Shown here piece after piece: positions 33,571 through 43,100 of a DNA stretch of 64,000 nucleotides. Within the stretch, counting starts at the first letter, position 1; every line of letters begins with the position of its first letter. Origin of the DNA: Myxococcales bacterium (GTDB lineage Bacteria; Myxococcota_A; Polyangia; Fen-1088); assembly GCA_022184915.1 (NCBI GenBank), contig JAGTJU010000001.1, forward strand, positions 558,001 to 622,000, read 5' to 3'. The notes beneath the pieces are model-generated. The model saw only the letters and a list, made by a program, of their open reading frames with translations. It ran no database searches and was not told the origin of the DNA. The position numbers were made by a program, and so were the translations under genes.

Positions 33571-34643
33571 CTGCGGCATGCGACGCAGTAGGGCTGAGCC
33601 GCGCGACAGCTTACCGACACTTGTATCCCAAAGCAGGTCCGCAGAGGAAGCGCGGGCCGCGGAAGGCGCACAGACGGATTCCCGATGAAGAGCGGCAGAA
33701 CATCCTGAGCGTGTTGGATTCGGACGAGAACGTGGATCAGCCACCACGCGAGGTCTATGGGAAGCTGCTTTCAGCTGGGATTTATCTTTGCTCACTACGG
33801 ACGATGTATCGCGTGCTTGCAGAGCGAGCCCCCATCAAGGACCGGCGGAATCACCGGACTCCTCAGCGCCATGCAGTGCCGCGCTTGACGGCAACCGCAC
33901 CGAACCAAGTGTGGAGCTGGGATGTCTCGAAACTCGCGACTTTCGTGAGGGGAACATTCTTGAACTTGTACGTGATTCTCGACATGTACAGCCGCTACGT
34001 GGTGGCATGGATGATTTCGGAGCGGGAGAACAGCGCACTGGCGCAGCAGCTATTCCGCGAGGCGATCGGACGCTACGGTATAGAGCCCAAGACGCTTACG
34101 GTGCATCAAGACCGGGGCGCTCCGATGACCAGCCATGGGTTCGCCGAGCTGTTGGGTACGTTGGGCGTCGAGCGAACGTACTCGCGCCCGAGGGTGTCGA
34201 ATGACAACGCCTTCTCTGAATCACTTTTCCACACGGTCAAGTATCAGCCCGACTACCCGGGACGCTTCAAGGACGTCCACCACGCGCGCCGTTGGGCAGG
34301 CGCATTCTTTGGTTGGTACAACGAAAAGCACCATCACGATGGCTTGGCCCTCTACACGCCGGAGCAGGTGTTCAAGGGCCAGGTCGAGGACATCCTCATG
34401 CGTCGTCAGCAAGCGCTGGACGATGCATTTGCCCGCAACCCAGAACGCTTTGTGAAGGGGCGCCCCATCGCTTTGCGTCCCCCTGTGCGCGTCGAACTCA
34501 ACCCCATTGATGCTGCTCCTCAAACAGCTGACACCGTGCTTCGCCTGGATGACGAGCAGGCCGCTGTCTTCTGGACACCGCCACCTCCATCAGGACCGCC
34601 TGTCATCGTGCTACCCGGCGCCGAGGCTCCGAGCCAGCCATGA
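33567..34643 (+). CDS. IS3-family transposase OrfB (DDE integrase domain)
   Basis: This 358-aa transposase has an N-terminal HTH_21-like part (GKLLSAGIYLCSLRTMYRVL). The rve core carries the DDE triad: Asp in QVWSWDVSKL, Asp in TVHQDRGAPMTS and Glu in SNDNAFSESLFHTVKY. The C-terminal tail of about 90 residues (after WYNEKHHHDGLALYTPEQVF) is longer than in short IS3 members but is common in this branch. The gene looks intact, so the element may still be active. Confidence 0.93.
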   Translation: MTAACDAVGLSRATAYRHLYPKAGPQRKRGPRKAHRRIPDEERQNILSVLDSDENVDQPPREVYGKLLSAGIYLCSLRTMYRVLAERAPIKDRRNHRTPQRHAVPRLTATAPNQVWSWDVSKLATFVRGTFLNLYVILDMYSRYVVAWMISERENSALAQQLFREAIGRYGIEPKTLTVHQDRGAPMTSHGFAELLGTLGVERTYSRPRVSNDNAFSESLFHTVKYQPDYPGRFKDVHHARRWAGAFFGWYNEKHHHDGLALYTPEQVFKGQVEDILMRRQQALDDAFARNPERFVKGRPIALRPPVRVELNPIDAAPQTADTVLRLDDEQAAVFWTPPPPSGPPVIVLPGAEAPSQP

Positions 34644-34813
34644 GCGGAGGTGCGGCTCTGGCTCTGTCCACATGTGCACAGCGGTCGTAGGTCCTCACAT
34701 GACCAGCGACGCTGTGCGGTTGTGGGCAGATTGCCAGAGCCGTGCTGCAGCGGCGCTACACATATTTCCAAAACCTTCTGTCTCTAAATCGTTGACACGT
34801 TCCGCTTGAAGGG

Positions 34814-35161
34814 TTGGTGCAGCAGTGTCAGAACGACGACCTCGATTGGCGGCGGTATCTCGAAGAGCTCGCCCACCGAGGCGTGATAGGTGAGTCGCAG
34901 CTCGGCGTTACCGTTTCCGTTTGGAACCAGATTCGGGAGACCATTGCTGATTTCCCTTCGCCTCGAGCGTCCACCCTTGACGGTGTCCTTCTGGTTTTCT
35001 GGGATCGGGGAGACCACCATTTCTCGCTCGAATTTGATCCCTCTGGTTCCGTTGAATGGGCCTACTCGAATCGCCGAACCGGCCAGTACGACGGCGGTGA
35101 CTTCAACGTGATTCCTCAGCTTCCGGTCGCCGCCGAAGCGTACATGAACCACTTGACGTGA
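34814..35161 (+). CDS. small hypothetical protein in the tRNA-Ala island
   Basis: This acidic protein of about 115 aa belongs to no family I recognise. The C-terminal half (DGVLLVFWDRGDHHFSLEFD, EWAYSNRRTGQYDGGDF) is well composed and looks like a compact alpha/beta protein. It starts at TTG 34814 or GTG 34817 with no clear ribosome binding site, so the 5' end may have been lost when the IS element or other DNA was inserted. The next gene starts 6 bp downstream, so the two are probably co-transcribed. Confidence 0.6.
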   Translation: MVQQCQNDDLDWRRYLEELAHRGVIGESQLGVTVSVWNQIRETIADFPSPRASTLDGVLLVFWDRGDHHFSLEFDPSGSVEWAYSNRRTGQYDGGDFNVIPQLPVAAEAYMNHLT

Positions 35162-35167
35162 GCGCGG

Positions 35168-35623
35168 GTGGCGACCTTTGAACGCGTGCCGGACACTGCT
35201 ACGGTGTTCCGCCTGCCGAAAGAGGGAGATCAGTTTCCGCCTGGAGAGGATAAGCCGACCGAACTGGCCTTTCGGCCGAACTCAGGTGACGAGCGGGAAG
35301 CGATGGAGCTTGGTAGGCCTGTTGCGATCAGCGTGTGGGATGATTCGCGCACGACAGAAGAGCAGGCCCGGGCAGCCCGAGCCTCCACGGCGGTTCTTCG
35401 TAGGTGCGATCTGCCGGTTGCAGAGATTCACAAGCTCGAAGGCTTGCGAACCCTACGCATGGAGATTGAGTGTCCTGGCGGACATGGCCACTGCGGCATC
35501 GAGGGCTTGCACACTCCCAAAGGAATGAACCCTTTGGAAAAGGCGCGAGTTAAGGCACTTCGGGTTTCGTTGGTGGACATCGCAGTCAGAGCCGCGAAGG
35601 TCAAGAAGATGGACTGTTCTTAG
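35168..35623 (+). CDS. small hypothetical protein in the tRNA-Ala island
   Basis: This 151-aa protein starts at GTG 35168. It has no signal peptide or membrane segment. The middle reads like a beta strand and turn (GRPVAISVWDDSRTTEEQA), and the end contains Cys/His/Gly (IECPGGHGHCGIEGLH) followed by a helix. No family is recognised. It is paired with the preceding small gene; small two-gene sets in islands are often toxin/antitoxin or immunity modules, but nothing here shows that. Confidence 0.6.
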   Translation: MATFERVPDTATVFRLPKEGDQFPPGEDKPTELAFRPNSGDEREAMELGRPVAISVWDDSRTTEEQARAARASTAVLRRCDLPVAEIHKLEGLRTLRMEIECPGGHGHCGIEGLHTPKGMNPLEKARVKALRVSLVDIAVRAAKVKKMDCS

Positions 35624-35674
35624 CCTGTCAGTAGCAACCCTGCCCAGAGGGCAGATGCGGGAGCCGCTTGCAGG

Positions 35675-35938
35675 CGCCCGTCAGCCAAGCGGCCACCGGG
35701 CCGGCTGGCCAAGGTGCCCGAGGTCTCGGCTCACGGCATGCGCGGGCTTCACGCCACGTCAGGGGCGACGGGTGCCGTGGTGGCCGCGTCTCTGGGCCAC
35801 GAGTCGGTGAGCACCACGATCCAGAGCTATGCCAAGCCCGAGGCGGCGTCGTCGGCCAAGCAGCGCGGCCCGCTCACGGTGCTCCATGGGGGAGGCCCGA
35901 CTGCCGTGATGATTCCCGTACTTACGAAGTGGAGCTGA
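35675..35938 (+). pseudogene. tyrosine recombinase (integrase), C-terminal fragment
   Basis: Only the last about 85 residues remain. They include HGMRGLHAT, with the HxxR catalytic box, ASLGHESVSTTIQSYAKPEA, with the Leu-Gly-His box, and the nucleophile Tyr in QSY. The N-terminal DNA-binding domain and first catalytic Arg are missing. Compared with typical myxobacterial integrases, about four residues between LHAT and SGAT also seem to be deleted. The stop codon lies 9 nt inside the tRNA-Ala 3' end, as expected for the integrase of an element inserted there. Confidence 0.75.
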
Positions 35939-36002
35939 GGAGGATCGAACTCCTGACCTCCGGAGTGCGATTCCGGCGCTCTCCCAGCTGAGCTACAGCC
36001 CC
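35930..36002 (-). tRNA. tRNA-Ala (anticodon CGC)
   Basis: The 73-nt sequence folds fully. The acceptor stem is GGGGCTG/CAGCTCC with one G-U pair and discriminator A. The D-arm is GCTC...GAGC, the anticodon stem CCGGA/TCCGG has loop ATCGCAC (anticodon CGC, reading GCG), and the T-arm AGGAG/CTCCT has loop TTCGATC. CCA is not encoded. The gene is the integration site of the 31.6-36.0 kb island. The neighbouring genes on both sides end within its first or last 10 nt. Confidence 0.95.
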
Positions 36003-36913
36003 AAAGGATGGTCCGGGAAAACCGGACGCCCGGATAATACAGACTCGCCTCCGCTTTGCAAGGGCGTTGCATGCCCGTTGCGGCGGGCGAGAACCTGCCG
36101 GCCCCGGGACTCGAAGCACGCGAGCAGCCGCGCGGCGGCTTCGGGGTCTGAGCGTCGAGTCGACACGGCGCGGCCCGCCTCGGCATCCTGCGCCGCAAGC
36201 CCCAAGAGGCGTAGCAGTTCGTCTCTGCGGCCAACGTACGCCTTGGTCTCCTGGTCGCCGAGCGGCCCGCCCCGGGGCGCCGAAACGCCCTCATCGCGCG
36301 CCACCGCGCGCCTTACGGCCATCTTCAGCTTCATCTTCAAGGCGGCGAAGAGGAACACCGCTGAGCCGTTCATGTCGGCCAGCACGTAGTTGCGGTCCGC
36401 CTCCCAGGCGGGGTCGAAGCCCTGCTGCAAGGCGGACCCATCGGGGTGGGCCAAAGCCTCGTCCAGGGCCGCGAAGAACCCCACCTGCCCCACGTGGTGG
36501 GCGGGGTCCACGAACTTTTCCAGATGGCAGAGGTCGTGAGCCGCAAAGGCAAGGCCGGTGACGTGCCGGGGATCTCCGTGTGCGGCCGCGGCGGCGTCCG
36601 AAACCAGCGACACACACCTTTGCCCTGCGGCCTGGAGGCGCAGCACCTGGCGGGCCGTGGGCACGTGGTCGAGGAGGCAGGCGGGACGACGCCCCTCGTG
36701 CCAGGCGCACACGGCGTGCGCCGCCGGCTCGGGCATGCCGAAGAGCCGCCGTGAGGCCATGAGCGCAACGCTGGGGTCGGCGCCCTCGCTCACGGCAAAG
36801 GGGGCCTTGCGGGGCCCCTGGTTCCACCGCGAGCCCGCCTGGCTTTGCACCGCGGCCACGACGAAACGCGCCACCTCGGTGGCTTGCACGCGGCTTCCTT
36901 CCGACTCTGTCAC
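35993..36913 (-). CDS. conserved hypothetical protein
   Basis: This 306-aa cytoplasmic protein has no signal peptide. A cluster of His residues (GLAFAAHDLCHLEKFVDPAH and HVGQVGFFAAL) with Asp/Glu at about residues 125-150 could bind a metal. Other landmarks are YVLADMNGSAVFLFAALKMK and ETKAYVGRRDELLRLLGLA. I do not recognise the family. The reading frame ends at TAG inside the first 10 nt of tRNA-Ala, so the last few residues may not be ancestral. It is divergent from tlyA. Confidence 0.65.
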   Translation of the reverse strand: MTESEGSRVQATEVARFVVAAVQSQAGSRWNQGPRKAPFAVSEGADPSVALMASRRLFGMPEPAAHAVCAWHEGRRPACLLDHVPTARQVLRLQAAGQRCVSLVSDAAAAAHGDPRHVTGLAFAAHDLCHLEKFVDPAHHVGQVGFFAALDEALAHPDGSALQQGFDPAWEADRNYVLADMNGSAVFLFAALKMKLKMAVRRAVARDEGVSAPRGGPLGDQETKAYVGRRDELLRLLGLAAQDAEAGRAVSTRRSDPEAAARLLACFESRGRQVLARRNGHATPLQSGGESVLSGRPVFPDHPLGL

Positions 36914-36971
36914 GCGGGCGCAGTCTACACCCCTGCCGCGCGGCCGCCCGGGCCGCTATGGTGGGGGTTTC

Positions 36972-37757
36972 ATGCCCAAGAACCCCCGCGTACGGGCCGA
37001 TCTGGCCCTCGTCGAGCAAGGGCTCGCGCCGAGCCGCGAGAAGGCCCGCGCGCTCATCTTGGCCGGTGAGGTGCTTTGGGGGGATCGGCCGCTCGACAAG
37101 GCCGGGGACCTCGTGCCCGCACACGCCCTTTTGCGGCTGCGCAGCGAGCCCATGCCCTTTGTCTCGCGCGGAGGCGTCAAGCTCGCCCATGCGCTCGACA
37201 CGTTTGGGATCGACGTGCAGGGCCGGGTGGCCATCGACATCGGGGCTTCGACCGGCGGGTTTTCGGATTGTTTGCTGCAGCGGGGGGTGGCGCGCGTGTA
37301 CTGCATCGACGTGGGGCACGGCCAGCTCGCGCAGAAGGTGGCCAGCGACGCCCGCGTGGTGGTGATCGATCGCACGAACATCCGCCACATGCCCGCCGAG
37401 CGCCTGGGGGAGCGGGGGGATTTGGCCGTGATCGACGTGTCGTTCATTTCGCTCAAACTGGTGCTGCCGGCACTCCCGGGGCTGCTTCGGGCAGGGGCGC
37501 CCGTGGTGGCGCTGGTGAAGCCTCAGTTCGAGGTGGGGCGCGCCCACGTGGGCAAGGGGGGCATCGTGCGCGATGAGGCTGCCCGGCGGGAGGCTCTGGC
37601 CGACGTGGCCCGTGCCGCCCGCGACCTGGGGCTTGCGGTGCGGGGTGACACGGTTTCACCCATCACGGGGGGCAAGGGGAACGTGGAGTTCCTTTTGCAC
37701 CTCGAGGTCGTCGATTCCAATTCGTCCGGTTCGGGGTATCTTCCGGGCTCGTCATGA
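36972..37757 (+). CDS. tlyA: TlyA-type rRNA 2'-O-ribose methyltransferase
   Basis: This 261-aa protein has an N-terminal S4 RNA-binding domain (RADLALVEQGLAPSREKARA). An FtsJ-type methyltransferase fold follows, with the SAM-binding AIDIGASTGGFSDCLL and catalytic Lys/Asp/Lys/Glu candidates in RGGVKLAHAL, DVSFISL and VALVKPQFEVG. Family members methylate cytidines in 16S and 23S rRNA and affect capreomycin sensitivity. ATG 36972 is chosen because GGTGGGGG precedes it and the S4 domain begins there. The stop overlaps the next start (ATGA), a two-gene operon. Confidence 0.92.
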   Translation: MPKNPRVRADLALVEQGLAPSREKARALILAGEVLWGDRPLDKAGDLVPAHALLRLRSEPMPFVSRGGVKLAHALDTFGIDVQGRVAIDIGASTGGFSDCLLQRGVARVYCIDVGHGQLAQKVASDARVVVIDRTNIRHMPAERLGERGDLAVIDVSFISLKLVLPALPGLLRAGAPVVALVKPQFEVGRAHVGKGGIVRDEAARREALADVARAARDLGLAVRGDTVSPITGGKGNVEFLLHLEVVDSNSSGSGYLPGSS

Positions 37758-38788
37758 AGATCTTGCTGACAGGGGCCGCGGGCTTCATTGGATCCCACTT
37801 GGCCGAACGCCTCTGCGCCCGGGGCGATGACGTGGTGGGCTTCGACAATTTCGATGCCTTTTATCCAAGGGTCGTCAAGGAGAGGAACCTCGCGGGCCTG
37901 CGCGCCCGGCCGAACTTTGCGCTGGTGGAAGGGGATCTGACCGCTCCGGGGGATCTCGAGCGGGCGTTCACCGCTGCGGGCGGCAAGGTGGACCTGGTCG
38001 TGCATCTGGCCGCGCTTGCCGGTGTGCGGCCCTCGCTGGCCCAGCCGGTGCGCTACGCCGACGTGAACGTGACGGGCACCGTCAACGTCTTCGACGCCTG
38101 CCGCAAACGAGACGTGGGCAAGGTGGTGTTTGCCTCGTCATCGTCCGTTTATGGCGCGGACAGCGTCGTACCCTTTCGCGAGGACGATCGCTGTGCGCGC
38201 CCCTTGTCTCCCTACGCAGCCACCAAGCGCGCGGGCGAAATGATGGCGCACGCCGAGCACCACGTGCACGGCACCGGCATCACCTGCTTGCGCTTTTTCA
38301 CCGTGTACGGACCCCGCCAGCGGCCGGATCTCGCCATCCACAAGTTCACGCGATCGATTGCCATGGGCAAGCAGATCGAGCTTTTCGGGGATGGCAGCAC
38401 CTCGCGCGACTACACGTGGATCGACGACATCATCGATGGAGTGGTGGCCTCGGTAGATCAGGTCGCACGAGAGTCGCGAGGCCATTTTCGCGTGTACAAC
38501 CTGGGGGGCTCGAAGACCACCACGCTGCGAGGGCTGGTGGATATGATCGCGGCGGCTCTCGGCAAGACGCCCCTCGTGGCCTGGAAGGCCGAGCAACCAG
38601 GAGACATGAAGCACACGCACGCGGATGTCTCCCTGGCCGGACGAGAGCTGGGCTACGCACCGAAGGTGGAGATCTCGCAAGGGATCGAACGCTTCGTGCG
38701 GTGGTGGTGCTCCGAGCACGGACCCGAGCTCAAGGCTCTGGGCCTGAAAGTGCCCACGCTGCCGTACCACGCGCCCGAGCCCCGCTAG
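37754..38788 (+). CDS. NAD-dependent epimerase, UDP-glucuronate 4-epimerase-like
   Basis: This 344-aa extended short-chain dehydrogenase has the Rossmann motif GAAGFIGSHL at residues 7-16, the catalytic FASSSSVYGAD and YAATK (Tyr-x-x-x-Lys), and CLRFFTVYGPRQRPD. Its N-terminus and length match the capsule-type UDP-glucuronate 4-epimerases that make UDP-galacturonate. The UDP-glucose dehydrogenase that would supply the substrate lies at 48.2 kb, separated only by the accessory block. Start-stop overlap with tlyA indicates co-translation. Confidence 0.88.
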   Translation: MKILLTGAAGFIGSHLAERLCARGDDVVGFDNFDAFYPRVVKERNLAGLRARPNFALVEGDLTAPGDLERAFTAAGGKVDLVVHLAALAGVRPSLAQPVRYADVNVTGTVNVFDACRKRDVGKVVFASSSSVYGADSVVPFREDDRCARPLSPYAATKRAGEMMAHAEHHVHGTGITCLRFFTVYGPRQRPDLAIHKFTRSIAMGKQIELFGDGSTSRDYTWIDDIIDGVVASVDQVARESRGHFRVYNLGGSKTTTLRGLVDMIAAALGKTPLVAWKAEQPGDMKHTHADVSLAGRELGYAPKVEISQGIERFVRWWCSEHGPELKALGLKVPTLPYHAPEPR

Positions 38789-38900
38789 GGCCGAGCGAGG
38801 CTTGAGCTAGCCTGTTTCGGGCGCGCGTGGATCGTCGTGCCAAGGCGTTGATTGTTCCGGGCACTGGGGCGAGACTATCGCGGCCTCCTGCCCCCCCGTC

Positions 38901-40190
38901 ATGAAAGACAAGCCCCTCATACTCGACCTGCTATCGGGTCCCTTCGAGGTCAGACGGCCCCGCATGCCCGGGGAGGAGCACGCGCTCTCGCCTCTGTCGT
39001 ACGAGCGGCAGATCATGGACGCATTGAAAGCGGCCGTGCGCCTACAACCCATAGCCATCTGGGATCTCCTCTTTAGCCTCGCGCGCGTCGGCTCGTTCAC
39101 GAACGACGGTGCCGTCGCCGAGGAAATCATGGCAAGCCTGCACCGCGGCGCCCTGATTCTCGCCAGGCCCGGCGCAGGCGACGAATCAGACGCCGGTCGC
39201 CCGCTTTTGACAGCTCTGAAGGCATTTAGGTCCTACTTTGGACGCGAGTTTCACATCGGTGTGCGAAAACACCGCTTGGTGTTTCGGCAGGCCGCCGATG
39301 AGCTCAGGCGCAAAGGCGAATACGACGTGGTCCCTGCAGGACAGGCGGCCCAAATGGTGCTGGATTTGGCGCGAAACACGCCAACCCTGGCGGAACATGG
39401 GGTTGTGTTGGCGGAGAACGTCGTAGACCTTACGTCACCCGCCAAACACGCAGGTCTCGTATTGCTGCGCGCCCCCGTGGCCAACGCAGCAAGGTACGTG
39501 GCGCCCGAAGATGTGGTCACGCCGGCCAAGCTGAAAGAGCTCGTAGCGAAGCGCCTTCGGGATCCGAGATGGCTGGGAAAAGAGCCCATGGGCAGCCGTG
39601 AAGACATAATTTCAACGGCGAGCATCGACGACACCGTTTTTGTTCGTGTGACGACCGCTCAGTTTCCCATCGGGACCTCGATCACCTTCGTGATAATGGA
39701 CGCGGCGACGCGTGAGGTGGTTGCCACCCTGGGTGGCAGGGTGGGCGACGGCGAAACCGAAACCATGGCGCGCGCTCAGTGGTGCGTGCCTGACGCCCTC
39801 GAATCAGGCCCGGTGGTGCCCGACGAAACCAAGTTCTTGATCGCTGCCGAGGCCATGGGCCAGAAGGTTGATGGCGCGGAATTGAAGATCGTTCCCTGGG
39901 TGTGGGAACTGCTCGTGCAATTCGATCCCGAAGATCCGAAGGCCGCAGACGACGAATTGATCTTGCTCGACAGCGCTCACGTTGAAGTCGAGCGGGTGGG
40001 CCCCGGGCAAATGACGAAAGAGGGCGAGGACTGCATGCGTGTGAAGTTCAAAAAGGCGCGCAAGATGAAGAACTACACGCTCATCCGCGACCATGGCGAA
40101 GATGAGGGTGGCGGCATCGATGTTCTGCTGCAAGATGAATCACCGTTCGAACTCGAACGGATTGCTGATGAGCAGAAGGCCGGTGCTTGA
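38901..40190 (+). CDS. first gene of a novel three-gene operon, 429 aa, unknown
   Basis: No family is recognised. The N-terminal about 200 residues look helical (LSYERQIMDALKAAVRLQPI, RSYFGREFHIGVRKHRLVFR). Residues about 230-330 form a beta-rich module (DDTVFVRVTTAQFPIGTSIT, VVATLGGRVGDGE) resembling the Ig-like spacer modules seen in secreted effector proteins. The C-terminus has a second small beta domain (LVQFDPEDPKAADDELILLD). There is no signal peptide or membrane segment, which would suit export by a contractile or similar system. The next gene starts on the base after this stop. It may be an adaptor, chaperone or carrier for the 1220-aa protein; this is inferred from position only. 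Confidence 0.6.
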   Translation: MKDKPLILDLLSGPFEVRRPRMPGEEHALSPLSYERQIMDALKAAVRLQPIAIWDLLFSLARVGSFTNDGAVAEEIMASLHRGALILARPGAGDESDAGRPLLTALKAFRSYFGREFHIGVRKHRLVFRQAADELRRKGEYDVVPAGQAAQMVLDLARNTPTLAEHGVVLAENVVDLTSPAKHAGLVLLRAPVANAARYVAPEDVVTPAKLKELVAKRLRDPRWLGKEPMGSREDIISTASIDDTVFVRVTTAQFPIGTSITFVIMDAATREVVATLGGRVGDGETETMARAQWCVPDALESGPVVPDETKFLIAAEAMGQKVDGAELKIVPWVWELLVQFDPEDPKAADDELILLDSAHVEVERVGPGQMTKEGEDCMRVKFKKARKMKNYTLIRDHGEDEGGGIDVLLQDESPFELERIADEQKAGA

Positions 40191-43100
40191 ATGGCTACGG
40201 CGTCTCTTTCGCGCTTGTACTTGATGAGTGGCGCCTACGATCCCAAGTTTGGCGTCCTCGATCACTCGCTCGAGCCGGTGGCGGATCGCGTTATCTTGCT
40301 GAACGACCACAAGGGCCAGTTGAGCCTGAACTACGCCGACACGCGCGGCCAGTTGATGTCGCTTGGCAAGCAGGGTCAGTCGCTCGATCCTGTGCAACGC
40401 AATCCCCAAAGGCCACTCACATTTTCCCTGGCGCCCACCGGCACCCTGAGGGATGCCGTTGCGGCTTACGGCATTCAATGGCAAACGCACCTTTTGACTC
40501 TGGCTGCGGGCGCGGGCATCACGACCAACATCAGCACGATCCCGTTCAAGTTCACCACGGCAAAGGTCAAGCCGGGTGCGTCTGACGACGAAAAGAAGGT
40601 CCTCAGTCATTTCGACAAGGGCGAGTTCTGGGGCCAGCTGGTCATCAAGAACCGCTGCCTTTTGATTCTGGTGGATGCGGCTGCCGCTCCCTCCCTTCGC
40701 GGGTGCAAACTAAAGTGCGATGGAAAGCCCGTACAAACGGTTGGGCTTCCCGATCTCTTGACGGTGACTTTGCCGGGAAAGGCAAAGGCGTCTTACCGGG
40801 TGGAGGCGGCCGTGGGCCCGGCGCTGCCAGAGGGAAGATACAGCGTTTCGATACCTGCTCACGCCTTTGCGGATCACCGGGTGCATGCCACTTCCGGATC
40901 GATCCACCGGACTTTCGAGGTCGCGTTCGCCATAAAGAGTGTCTTTTTCGATCTTGACGTACACATCTTGGAGATGCCGACCGTCGAATCTTCGGTCATG
41001 TTGCACTTTGCCGATCGCTTTCCGCATCTCCTCGGCGATGAAGACGAGGCAGTGCCTGTGTACGAAGCCGGCATGAACGCCGTGGCATCAGCCCGTGCGC
41101 ATGCGCTCGTATATAAAGAAAAGAAAGCTTTGGTCACGGGACTCATGCCTGCTGACGCTTCCTTCGCGGGTGGGCGCAAGGACATCACCGACTACCTGTT
41201 CTCCTTGGCCGACAAAGCCCTTGCTGAGGTTTTGCCTTCGCTTGATCTCGCTCCTGGGGCGTCGGAGGTTGCGAAATCCATTCTCGATGGATATCAGGCC
41301 AGCCGCGCCTATCTCCTTGGAAAGAAACAGTGGTTCGCCGTTCGCGACACCCTGCAGGATGTCATTTGGAAGGCGATGGAGGTCAATGGAAACACCGCGC
41401 TCAAAGTTTCCGAGGGCGTGAAGTCGTTCGAGGTGTTCTTCCATCCGAACTTCTTCCGGGACATGGAAATTGAGGTGCGGAAGACACTGAAGGACAAAAA
41501 ACAAAAGCTTCTGCTCAAGGTCGGCCTGCTCGACGAGTCGAAGGTCTCTGCGGATCTTCTCAAGAGAATCAAAGAAGAGTCAGAGATCAAAGCCTTGCGC
41601 GGGTTCGAGGCAGGCAGGGCCTTGAAGGGGGTGCTCAGCGCCATCGACACCGCGTTGACGATCGAAGAGGCTGCCAGATCCATATCGGCGCTCATCGATG
41701 CGCATGGCGATCGCGACCTGCAACACGCGCGCCTGAACACGGGCCTGAAGCGATACCACGACGGCTACCACGCCGCCCCCAATACCGAATCATGGACCAA
41801 ACTCGAGGCGCTTCGTCGCATGGCCGATGCAGCGCGCGCGGGAGTGGACGCCGCGGAAATGGAGGTCGTGACCCAGTCGGCGGCGGCGGTGATGGGCGGC
41901 ATCTCGATGATTCCTGTCGTGGGAGAAGTGGCGCAGGTGGTGGCGATGGCAGGGGTGGCCAAGGACCTGGGTTTCAAGGTGCTCGATACGATTAGCAGCG
42001 CTGTCGATCGCCTGGGGTACAGGCACCGGTCCCAGGGCAACCGCTTGCTCGATCTTGGACGCCAGCATGCTCTTTGCGTTCGCGCTCTGCCGAGAGGCTC
42101 CAAGCCCGGCGACCCTTTGGTGATGTGGTATTCGCGGGTGATCGCGATCATCGGACTCTTGAGACTCATCGAGCGCCTGGGAAGCCCGATGTACGACAAG
42201 GCCCGTTTTGATCGAAAGGTTCGTGAATACCAGATTGAGAAGTATGTCAGGACCTATCTGCTGGGCTCGCCATTTCCGGCAATCGTATGGCCAGAGCTGC
42301 CCCTGGATGAGGTTTGGATGTATGCCTGCGGCGGCACAAGAGCTGACTGGACCGAGAACTTGATGACTGCGCTGACACCCAGTCAGTATTCCTGGAGCGA
42401 GATCAAAGAATCTGGAGGCCACCAAGCCAACTTCGGCCGCAATGACTTGTTTCCAATGGAAGGCATGGAAACGAATGACTTCGCGGCGCTCGCGCGATCG
42501 TTCTCCGTAAACTTTTCAGGTGTCGTCGACAAGCAGTACGCATGGGCACGCGCCTACGTTCGTGATCGCACGAGTAGGCGCTGGATCCCTATCGACCAGG
42601 CTCTCTTCAAGGTGGGACCTTTCGATGAAGTTCGCGTCGCCGCCGCGTTTCGTGCGCGGTCGGCGGCGGAGAACCTTTCAGGCGTTCCGGTGTCCTTGCA
42701 AATCGTGCGAACAGATGGAGTCTTCAACGACAAGGGACCCGTGTACAAGAGTTCGCTCACGCGCGTCATCCCTCGGCCGCCCTTGGCAATGTGCGAGGGC
42801 GACGACAAGGAGCTGCTAACTGAAGAACCGTTGGAGAAGGCGCTGAGCGAGGATGCACTCGGGTACTACGCCGTGTTCTTCCCGTTCTACTTCTATCGCA
42901 ACAAGATGTACCGAGGCATCAAGCCGTTCAGCCACATACCCTTGTCACCGGATCCGAACTTCACTGTCGCATTCGAGATCGCAACGGGCGAGGACGCCAA
43001 GCGCATCGCTCACGAACGCAGCGAGGTTGAAGGAAAGATTCACTTCGACCTGAGGGACGGCAACTCCGTTGGCATGTTGCTCGACCGCAGCTTCCTCGCG

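Larger units (their letters stand above)
33092..34672 (+). mobile_element. IS3-family insertion sequence
   Basis: Two overlapping transposase genes in the standard IS3 arrangement define the element. TGTGG at 33092 and CCACA ending at 34672 are candidate terminal bases with weakly matching inverted repeats (about 8 of 13). No target-site duplication is apparent, so the exact ends are uncertain. The element lies within the tRNA-Ala island and appears to interrupt the accessory gene pair to its left. Confidence 0.65.
31646..36002. mobile_element. decayed genomic island at tRNA-Ala(CGC)
   Basis: A 4.3-kb block lies between a complete tRNA-Ala and a partial duplicate of its 3' half in direct orientation. 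The island is on the 3' side of the tRNA, with an integrase remnant next to it, which is the canonical arrangement. The contents are a frameshifted accessory gene, an IS3-family insertion and two small hypothetical genes. The integrase is 5'-truncated and the second att copy has two indels, so the island is probably immobile now. The stretch 31686-32082 inside it holds no supportable gene. Confidence 0.75.
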
